Source: Fragilaria crotonensis (taxonomy: Eukaryota > Bacillariophyta > Fragilariophyceae > Fragilariales > Fragilariaceae). Taken from it: 64,000 nucleotides of DNA. Made by a program: the position numbers and the translations under genes. The DNA is taken from NCBI GenBank assembly GCA_022925895.1, contig JAKSYS010000072.1, forward strand, positions 80,401-144,400. Reading direction: 5' to 3'. How positions within the stretch are numbered: position 1 is the first letter of the stretch; each line of letters begins with the position of its first letter. The notes beneath the pieces are model-generated. The model made no database searches, had not been told where the DNA came from, and saw only the letters and a list, made by a program, of their open reading frames with translations. Positions 34,156 through 42,887 of this stretch are shown piece after piece.

Positions 34156-34683
34156 GCTTTCGTGGGACAAAATCTTGAACGTACGCTCCCGATGGGTCTT
34201 TTACGTGGTAATGTATTAACGTTCACGGAGCACCGTGTACTCGCAATCATGCTTTTGGTACTTCGGACTTCCGACAAAATCGTGGAAGCAATGATTTCGT
34301 ACGTCGTACCATCTGCATTGTCCAGGACGTACAGGTACTGTAGTTTTCCAGTCGGACGGTACTGCAAACTGCAAACAGTAGAACACTCCAATTTTCTGAT
34401 TTGTTCCAGTACAGTATGTGAAAACAAGTAACATACGAAGCACTACACGTTACCGGTACAATGTACCACTACCATGGTAACATTTGTATGCAAATTACTG
34501 AACGGCATATGCCCATATTCCATTTGCTGCAAGAAAGGACGACAGGTTACGCGTGTCGGTCGTCACGCCGATTATCCTCTCTCGTACGAGACGGCTACTG
34601 TCGACGTGATTGGTGTGTTGTGTGTTCGACGAGAAGTTTCTCGTGACAAATGGGCCAATTGGAAATAAAAATACATGGTCTTA
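34156..34683. other. Intergenic spacer
   Basis: Between 5S rRNA and the TIR element. Two short overlapping frames (34461-34668) have no protein signature. Confidence 0.4.
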
Positions 34684-35399
34684 GGGCCACCGTTACGTAA
34701 TCACATTTCACGAAAACGAGAAGTTTTGACTTCTCGTTCATGTAAAATGCTCGTCCCCACCGTTACGTAAAAAGCAGTCCACAAATACGAAAACATCAAG
34801 TCGACTGAGTCAAGATAGGAATCTTGATGTGAAACACATGTATGTTCCAATCGTTCGCTCCATCCTAGTCGTACTGTGTACTGGGTACGTCTACAGATAC
34901 GGTAAAGTTGTACGAATTGGAACCAAAATTATTAGATCGTCGCTCATCGAAATCCGACAATGACGACCATTTTGACAATGTTCCTCATGTAGAACACCAC
35001 AAACCACCGCACTAGCATCGATCGTCGTTTCTACGGCGCATGCAATGGTAGAAACGACGTCTTCATCTGATCATTATCTGGCGAGAAAACCACGTTCATG
35101 TTTGATGCCAGCAGTGACAGTAGACAGTAGCATCTGTCAACAGGGCGAGTTAAACGCACGTAGCAATAGACCTACCAGAAGGAATCCAGAATCTTGAGGA
35201 TATTTCGAGGAAAGGCTGTGTTTTTCGCGGATCAACGAAAACCTCGGCAGATTTTCGTTGACGATGGGATATGAGGCGCATCTGAGTGATTTCCTGAAAG
35301 TTTTTGGGGACCCGTTTTCGTACGTAACGGTGGTAAAATAGACCCTCGAAAACGAAAAAGTTTTCGTTGTCGTGAAATGTAATTACGTAACGGTGGGCC
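34684..35399. mobile_element. PIF/Harbinger (Tourist)-like MITE with TTA target duplication
   Basis: A 716-bp element without coding capacity. The left end GGGCCACCGTTACGTAAT and the reverse complement of the right end GGCCCACCGTTACGTAAT are inverted repeats. Similarity extends ~40 bp through CACATTTCACGA. Both ends are flanked by TTA (34681-34683 and 35400-35402), the target duplication of PIF/Harbinger. The core ACCGTTACGTA recurs inside each end (34757 and 35320), a subterminal repeat as for transposase binding. Each end can also fold on itself (AACGAGAAGT with ACTTCTCGTT on the left; AAAACGAAAA with TTTTCGTT on the right). Confidence 0.8.
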
Positions 35400-35641
35400 T
35401 TAGAGGGTCCGTGTCAGTCAACACGAACTAATGACGGATTAGCACTCATCGGCATTGCTGCATCTCAGAGGGCAACAATATACACTCCAAGAGCCAGGAA
35501 TTACAATTTATACGCTCGATAGTTCTTTCGTCTGACAAACTCACTTGTCTTCATACTTGATACACATCGCATCAAGTCGGCGCTTGTCAGATTATACCTG
35601 GACGAGAGGGATCACTTCTCTGTCCATTCGGAATGCTTGCT

Positions 35642-36554
35642 ATGAAGGACAACACAACCAATAATGCATGTGAAGGTATTCCGCACATCGTGAAGGTGTA
35701 CGTTGGATTTTACGAGGCCATTCCCTCTTTTTTGTTTTCCAGGAACAAAGCTTGACATAGGGTTCATGCTTTTCTGGATGGCCTGCTTCTTTGCAATCCG
35801 ATGTGTTGTGGTGCAAATCTTCTATGCCTGCGGTTGGCCGGAGGGCAATGTATCTACATTGGATGCTGCAGCTTCTTTCGTTGGCGGCTACTTTCATGCG
35901 CCACAGGTTGTGTCATTATCATATGCGTTGATCACTTCCCAGAAGCCCTATAATCCGGCGGCTGCCTCGAAGGACGATCCCAAGTGGTGGCGAGATGCTA
36001 CTGATGCAACTCTACAGATATGCACAGCCTTTATGGTGTTCGACTTCTTATTTCTCGTCTGGACCCGTTACATTCCTGGTCAAGGCGTTGTGCTCGATTT
36101 AGAAACGATATTGTTCATGGTGCACCACTTCATGACCTCCTTCTACATGACAACAAGTCGCATCTACGGGGCTGGCCAATCCTCAGCGTTGACATGCATG
36201 TTTTTGGGAGAATTCACAAATACACCATTCAACACCTATTTCATTTTCTACGTGGCGCGACGAGCGGGAATGAGCTTTTCACCCTTCTACGCACAATTCG
36301 AGACTCCGATCGAACTTCTCACCGCCGTCTTGTTCCTGCTATTCCGCGTTGTCCTATCCCCTGTAGTTCTATCGTACGCGGCGTACTGCCTTCTGACGGA
36401 CCCAAAAGTGAGCGCGTACGTACCGATCGCAATGCGTCTACTATGGACGGCTATGATGGCAGCAGTCATCTTCGGATCAGCTAACCAAGATATTGCGTTT
36501 TACAACATGATCATGGAACACATGGGGTACGACGTGGTGGCACAAGAACTTTAA
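35642..36554 (+). CDS. TLC-domain membrane protein, copy 2
   Basis: A paralogue of the gene at 30.9-31.8 kb. The secure part is 35743-36554: FPGTKLDIGF, CGWPEG, KWWRDATDATLQ, IPGQG, FMVHHFMTSFYMTTSR, FLGEFTNTP and a C-terminal QEL. A 67-bp intron (35676-35742, donor GAAG/GTATTC, strong pyrimidine tract, TTTTCCAG) joins a short exon starting at the ATG at 35642, giving 281 residues. Translated in the first frame, the proposed intron resembles copy 1's N-terminus at the same spacing (IP, Y.A.P, F), with one surplus T. Either the T is an error or mutation, or former coding DNA is now spliced out. Role as for copy 1. Confidence 0.72.
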
Positions 36555-37066
36555 ATGTAACGTAATGCTTCGTAAATGTAGAACCAACATTTTCGTTTCT
36601 CGCCTGCGCCAATCCAAGCGTTATGCCGAACGAACATGACAAATGGCGACACGATACTCGACAGAACTAACTGCAAAACCTGAAAGTCAAACGCCCAGCC
36701 TTATCAACGAGAAAGTGAAACTTCCAGGCTTGAAGAGATCGATCAGACCATGAGGGCCTGAGTCGCATGGTTTGATCCTCGCCCACCCTCTGTTCTCACG
36801 ACTCACGACTGTAAGTACTGCGTACTGTACTATTGGAGTTCGGTTTTTAAATTTTAGAATTCAGTATCCGGGGAGAGTCCCAACTTATTGATCACTGCTC
36901 GGCCACGTTTGAATCTCACCGATCAAGTGCTTCACAGCAATACTTATCGTCCCTTGTTCAGCGATCGTCACTCTGTGACCTTACAATTCTCAACAGCGAC
37001 AAGACAAACATCAACAGATGACTCGCGGAAACACTTCATTGTCAATGTCGGGATCATCAACCGGTG
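36555..37066. other. Intergenic spacer
   Basis: About 510 bp; no gene supported. Confidence 0.45.
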
Positions 37067-38141
37067 ATGCATTCGGAAGCCTACAAGGCGTATTCCCATA
37101 GTCACTACAAGACGCACACATTTTCTCGTGATATGCTCATGGCAGCCACGAATCGAGTTATCGCTTCTCTGGGAAAAACGTCTCGTCCCTTCCGACTGGT
37201 AGATCTCGGACCAGCAGACGGCACCAACTCGATGACCACCCTCAAGTTTCTTGTGGAATCGATGCATGAGTCCAAGCCGACGTCGATGCACATCACCTTT
37301 GAGGAGCACCCGATTCTGATGAACAATTGCTTCGCGACGTTTTGCAGTCCCACCAGGAGTGGTTTCAGCGGCACAGTATTGAATTCGATGTTCTGATGAA
37401 ATCATTTTATGAGCCACTCGTTGAAAAAGACTCGGTTGACATGTTCATATCGTACATTTGCCTTCATTGGCTCGATACTGCAAATGCCGACCGCGGTATC
37501 TCCTCGTGGAAACGATTTGGTGGAAACGAGAAGACTGATTTTATTTTTGCCCAAGAGAATGGAGTTCCAGAGTCAGTGGCAGATCGATGGAGGGAGGAAC
37601 TTGCCATGCCACACCTTGCCAAGTTTTTTACATTGAGGGCTCAAGAATTGCGAGTTGATGGCGAAATGGCACTCGTTATGGTTAGTGCCCCATTTGCATG
37701 GATCATGTCACCATCACTACGTCATCTGTCGACCCACAACAGCCATCACTCCTGACGGAAGCCATACGACGGTGCGTGGAAGCGGGTAGAGTTCGGTCGC
37801 AGGTGTTGAAAACCTGTATTGTACCCTATTATCTCCGCTCGATGGAGGATCTCAACGACGCATTGGCGCTAAGCAACCAACAATTGGGGGATCGACAGCT
37901 TGATATGGTGGAAAGTCGACAGCTAAAACTGAGTTTGGGAGTAGGGGATGAGGTGTCCATGGATCATGCCTTTCAAATGCTTTGGTCGGTTCATCAAGGC
38001 GCAATACGAGCTGGTGGTGCTTCTGACGACGAAATGAATTACATTCGGGACGAGGCATCCAGTGTAAGCAAGCAATGGTTCGATCCCTCAACAGGTGTTG
38101 AGGTGACGTACTTGGCATGCACAATTCGACGATCACGGTAG
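37067..38141 (+). pseudogene. SABATH-type S-adenosylmethionine methyltransferase, two frame breaks
   Basis: Relatives methylate carboxyl or amine groups of small acids. The protein is spread over three frames. First, 37067-37310 has MHSEAYKAYSHSHYK and the SAM-binding RLVDLGPADGTNSM. Second, 37311-37690 has SFYEPL, ISYICLHWLD (the family's substrate-site region) and FAQENG. Third, 37698-38141 carries the C-terminal cap (CIVPYYLRSMEDL, ending YLACTIRRSR). Each junction lacks one base, at CCC (37309-37311) and near CCCC (37688-37691). Together the parts span about 358 codons, the normal family length, with no lost motif. It may be a functional gene carrying sequence errors or a young pseudogene. 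Confidence 0.65.
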
Positions 38142-38198
38142 TTAGACTCATTCGTACAATGCGTGACTATTAGCCTAAAGAGTTTGTAGTGCCTTCCC

Positions 38199-39012
38199 TC
38201 AAAGGACTCGACGAACCCGTACCGGAGGTTGGGTTGCATTTCGAGATGTGCTTGCAAGTGCCTCGTTCACAATTTGTTGGGCAATGTCAACTTGAGCAGA
38301 TTGGCCAGAAGAATCGCCGTCTGTTATTGGAATTGTTGAGTTGGGAGGTGTGGTGTTGTTCTGTGCTTGTGAACCTGATGTGCTGGATTGGGGGTTCACT
38401 GTCTCAACAGGTTGTGATGACTCGACTTGAGATTGATTCCCGTTACCTAGTGTTATGCCAAGAGCGACACTTAGAGTATCAGAAGGAGGATTGTCGCGCA
38501 TGCTATTTGATAAGATCGCCTTTTACACCGTTGCCGTTCGGCACGCGACATTGGGCGAAGGATGCCTCCAAATTTGTTTTTTGACGACGAGTCGCCAGGA
38601 ATCTTTGGAGATTGCTCATCCTGGAGGTATCCGGACGAGGCACTACTTTGATCGAGCATTTCCTGGATTGATTCAGAAGCCATTCTCTCGCCTTGTGGGG
38701 CTTCTAGGTATAGATCGTCGTAAAACGCGTCTTGCTTTCCCGTTGTTTCGTCATCCAAATAGGGATGGGAGTTTGTGATGCCTCGATTTCCTTTTACGAA
38801 ATGTTCATCGTAACTTTCGAGGTCGTCATTCATCCAGTCACTCGTTGCAGATGACGCGACCAATCCTTTACTCCTGATCCATGCTTAACTGAATGTGAGA
38901 TCGGAGAGAGTCTGGCATCGCTGATGCAATCCCTGTTTGAGTAGCTCTCATAAGAGCTCGAGGAATCACTTTCAACAGAACTGGTATCGCGATGATGGTC
39001 GGATTCGTACAT
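38199..39012 (-). pseudogene. Single-pass membrane protein of unknown family, two frame breaks
   Basis: Starts at the ATG at 39012 with an acidic, Ser-rich segment. It continues in a second frame (about 38890-38471) containing DDLESYDEHF and a basic stop-transfer stretch (RAERQRCKRRS) before a hydrophobic helix (ACATILLLIL). A third frame (38501-38199) holds the rest of the helix (VALGITLG) and a Ser/Thr/Gln/Asn-rich part. The -1 breaks lie near 38850-38895 and 38471-38480. An acidic cytosolic start, one helix and a Ser/Thr-rich stalk suggest the N-terminal part of a surface protein. The frame ends only 58 bp from the end of the methyltransferase on the other strand, so its usual ectodomain may be missing. 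Confidence 0.5.
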
Positions 39013-40810
39013 GATTTCAGAGTCGTTGAATGCACCTAGTTTGTGGGTACAGCTGAAAAAATTGTCAGCAGCTTGTTCGTGGAACGAGGGAAGAGATTTC
39101 TACGGAAGTGACGGTTGACTTCCTGATTCCAGAATGACTGCGTGGGTCGTCGGATCGCTTCTGGTGCTAAACGAGGTCATGTCAAATGCGAAAAAATGCC
39201 AACTGCAATCGTCATTAAACCGTCATTTACCAGTCCTTCGACGAAACAAGTTTCGATTTATATCCCTCCACGTCTCCTCGAACCATCCAAAGAACTTGCT
39301 TACATATCGTGAACCGTGATCCCTGGTCATCGGAGCTATAAATCGTTGACACGATTCACCGGATGTGGCGGCGTCGTTGACACGATTCACCCGCAATGTT
39401 TTACTGTTGTATAACAGAGCAACAGAACAAACGAGTCAATCAGGTGTCATGTAGCATCGCTTCCATCTGGTTTCGACACTACTAGACGAGGGATCACCTC
39501 CTAGACAGAAGTGCCTTGCAGCATATCAATCGCTGGAGCCGTCTAGTAACGGGGTTTTATTTCATCTTACGAAGACACTCAATTTCAAGACGTTGTACAT
39601 GTATGGTGAAGTTGAGCGCTGAATTGCAACGCAACAATCTCCTCTGCTGGAGCAATGAACTGACCAATGAGCAGACTGCTGAGTTGTGAACATCACTATA
39701 CAGTGAGGGTTGACAATATTTTGCCCCTCCAAATTCTCACCCCATTGATTGTCCAGCATATTATATAACCATGCACGTTGATGGAAGCAAATCTGAATTG
39801 ATGCCCCCCATCCATGGTACACAATCCCAGCAGGACATGCTGCACATTGTCTAGCACTGCCAGAATGAAAATTCGGAAAAAATTTGTTTCTAGATCTGGT
39901 AATCTTATTGAAGTGCTTGGGGTCCATCATTGTAAAAGATGAGCTTCACAGATCAGGAACCATATACTAGATAGTCAAGAGCACCATGGCACAGTTCCTT
40001 TAAGTGAACTGCAATGAAATCAGAGAGTCTTTGAGCAAGATATTGTTCTGACACAATGGGGTTAAGCAATGGCTCTTGACACATTTAGGGTGGAACAGCA
40101 GTCGTTAAGTCATGAGTGGTAGTGTACAACTTTGATCTTGGTGTCCTCTTTCATTCTTATCTTGGTTGTAGTGAGCGGCAGTAAAATGCTTGTACAACAA
40201 CTTCAGTACTAGTCCCGTTATGCTGCTTCCCCATAAACCCAAACTTTGCAAAAGCAATATCACTTGAAAGCCTTTTAATCCACCAACAGACATCACCCTC
40301 CAATTCCCCACATGTGTCCTGTCACATATTTGTTAAGTGCCACCATGTTGCAACTGTTGTTGCAGGTCCTGGTTTTCAAGTGGGAGCAACATTGACTCTG
40401 AAACTTCATTGCCGTCATCAATGGAATAAGACTCTTATGTTAACTCCCCCACCACTCCAATCTTGTGAAAGCAAACCTGCAAGACTCAATAAATCCTGGA
40501 TTGAATCAGTCCTTTAATGAAAACTCAGAAATAGCTCATAAGTGAAACAAGAAACTAGTAGAGTTACAAAGCATCCTTGTTTGACCAATTCCGGATTTTC
40601 ACCAAACCGTACTGGAGTACGCAGCAATCCGCAGTTATCACGCCGTCTATGACGTATGTCGACTCTGACTTCTCAGCATTCAAGTAGACCTGCTATCAAT
40701 GAATACTATATACTATCATACTACTGTGCCTACTGTGATCTAAAATCCAAGATCCAAGGTAGTACCTTGTACCTTGTACCATAATACGGTACTACTACAT
40801 GTACTTTGTA
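39013..40810. other. Long non-genic tract, possibly decayed mobile DNA
   Basis: About 1.8 kb without a supportable gene. The stretch 39540-40560 differs in feel from its flanks, with fewer CpG/GTAC patches and more TTG/CAA. It holds a 122-codon minus-strand frame (39562-39930) that I cannot assign. No terminal repeats were found around it. Confidence 0.35.
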
Positions 40811-40818
40811 CTCCGGGT

Positions 40819-41434
40819 CAGGCCGTGTAAAATTGGGGTATACCCCAAAAACCCCAGAATAGGCTATTTCTGGGGTGAATTTGGGTCTTCAAATGGGGTG
40901 CAAACTGGGGTGCACCATTTCCACGCTTAATCCGAGGTCCCCGTCTATACTAATAGACATGTTTACGACGTAGACCACACTAACCTGTCTTTTATCTTTA
41001 AATTTTTATCAATACACCGCTTCATATTGTTAGCTAAACCAAACGATTTGAAGAAATGTTTGAAGTGTAGGATCCCCAAGAGGGAAAGATCAGTGAGACT
41101 ACGGTAGTACAAAAACAGACTCAACAGCAGCGGTCGCAGGGAAAACAGTTGCGAGACCACCTAAGAACCACTTTTAGTGGTTCAAAATGATTGTTGTTGA
41201 ATGGAGCCCAAGCCTCGGCAAATAAGCCCAACATAAAACTCAAAATACGCAGAATCAACTCCATGCTCCATGGTTTCCCTCCAAATCACAACACAGGGGT
41301 CCTTCCGCCAACCCGCCAATACTATCATACTACTTCCTACGTATTCTACGTGATTTTGAATTGGGGTAGATTTCATGTTCAAATTGGGGGAAAAACCCCA
41401 GTTTGAGGAAAATACCCCAATTTTACACGGCCTG
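40819..41434 (-). mobile_element. Decayed hAT-like element with 8-bp target duplications
   Basis: 616 bp flanked by perfect 8-bp direct repeats CTCCGGGT (40811-40818 and 41435-41442), the hAT target-site length. The left terminus CAGGCCGTGTAAAATTGGGG is repeated inverted at the right end. CAG...CTG termini and many subterminal TGGGGT copies fit hAT. On the minus strand (~41145-41030) a hAT C-terminal dimerisation signature survives in two frames: FPATAAVESVF, then LTDLSLLGILHFKHF. This is a relic only and cannot encode a transposase. It lies 163 bp upstream of the mevalonate-diphosphate decarboxylase ATG. Confidence 0.85.
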
Positions 41435-41597
41435 CTCCGGGTGCATACATACTTGATCTTGGACGGCATTGGTCGCTCTCGCCATCATACACATGCAAAT
41501 TGCATATATGAATTATGAATACATGCACACCTGTCGGCAACGAAACACAAAACCCCAAAAGGAATCAGCAATACACTCCAATCTAGCAACAATCATC

Positions 41598-42842
41598 ATG
41601 TCTGACGAACATCCCATTATAATGGAAACGGTGTCTGCCCCGACCAACATCGCCTGCATCAAGTATTGGGGAAAGGCTAATGTTGCGTACAACACTCCCA
41701 TCAACTCCTCCGTCTCGGTCACGTTGGACCAAGTCGATTTGCGTGCCGTCACTACGGCAGCTACCTCCCGGGGTTTTGACAAGGACCGCTTATGGCTCAA
41801 TGGCGTCGAAGACCTGAATGCTGCAGAGAGCAAGAGATTTCGCGCTTGCATCGATGGGGTGAAAGCATTGGCGACTGATCGTGTCGATGAGGATGGTACA
41901 ATTGTAATCAAGAAGGACGAGTGGAAGGATCTCAAGATTCACATTTCCAGCTACAATACCTTCCCTACTGCTGCTGGTTTAGCGAGTAGTGCTGCCGGCT
42001 ATGCCGCTCTTGTGGCATCAGTTGCCAAGCTCATGAATGCTAAAGAAGAGTATGAGGGCCAGCTCTCTACCATTGCTCGACAAGGGAGCGGATCAGCCTG
42101 TCGATCACTTTATGGTGGATTCGTCGCCTGGCGCATGGGCGGCAGCAAACCGGATTGGTCGGATAGTCTGGCGCAACAAGTTGCGGACGAGAACCACTGG
42201 CCTGAACTCAGGGCTTTGATTTTGGTCGTTTCAGATGCCAAGAAGGATACCTCGTCGACGGCTGGAATGAGCACTAGTGTTGCAACATCAGAACTCTTGA
42301 AGCACAGGGCCGCGTCTGTCGTTGACAAACGCATGGAAGCGATCGAAAAGGCTTATCTCGAAAAGGACTTCGCGACATTTGGTCAAATTACCATGGCTGA
42401 CTCGAATCAGTTCCATGCAACATGCCTCGATACCTATCCACCTATTTTCTACATGAACGACATTTCCCGCTCTGCTATCCGTCTCGTGCATGTGTACAAC
42501 ACGTGGGCTGGCGTCGTGCGTGCGGCATACACATTCGACGCCGGTCCAAACGCTGTCATTTATACCTTGGACGCCTTCGCTGTCGAGCTTGGAGCTCTCA
42601 TGTTGCACTTTTATCCTGAATATGGCGATAAGTATGTCAACAACACCGAATACTTCGCTCAAATTAAGGCTCATCATCTCGACGCTGGTCTACTTGAGGC
42701 GGCTGAGAAGACGGGACGAACACCAACGACGGGTGACGTCAAAATGATATATTTTACCAGGGCTGGCCCTGGTCCACAGACGCTCCCCATGTCAGAAGCG
42801 AATCTTGATCCCACGACTGGTCTCAATACTTATCATCCTTGA
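41598..42842 (+). CDS. MVD: Mevalonate-diphosphate decarboxylase
   Basis: The last step of the cytosolic mevalonate route: ATP-dependent decarboxylation giving isopentenyl diphosphate for sterols. The 414-residue protein has no introns. Family marks are APTNIACIKYWGK (substrate/Lys site), NSSVSVTL, FPTAAGLASSAAGYAAL (GHMP ATP loop), RQGSGSACRSLYGGFVAW, TSSTAGM and YTFDAGPNAVIY with the catalytic Asp. The start ATG at 41598 was chosen because the family motif follows within ten residues; the longer frame from 41469 runs through the hAT element's flank. No peroxisomal or plastid signal is evident. Confidence 0.95.
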   Translation: MSDEHPIIMETVSAPTNIACIKYWGKANVAYNTPINSSVSVTLDQVDLRAVTTAATSRGFDKDRLWLNGVEDLNAAESKRFRACIDGVKALATDRVDEDGTIVIKKDEWKDLKIHISSYNTFPTAAGLASSAAGYAALVASVAKLMNAKEEYEGQLSTIARQGSGSACRSLYGGFVAWRMGGSKPDWSDSLAQQVADENHWPELRALILVVSDAKKDTSSTAGMSTSVATSELLKHRAASVVDKRMEAIEKAYLEKDFATFGQITMADSNQFHATCLDTYPPIFYMNDISRSAIRLVHVYNTWAGVVRAAYTFDAGPNAVIYTLDAFAVELGALMLHFYPEYGDKYVNNTEYFAQIKAHHLDAGLLEAAEKTGRTPTTGDVKMIYFTRAGPGPQTLPMSEANLDPTTGLNTYHP

Positions 42843-42887
42843 AGGATGGGTACAGAACGTATTCACGATCGCCTAAGAGTGTCAACT

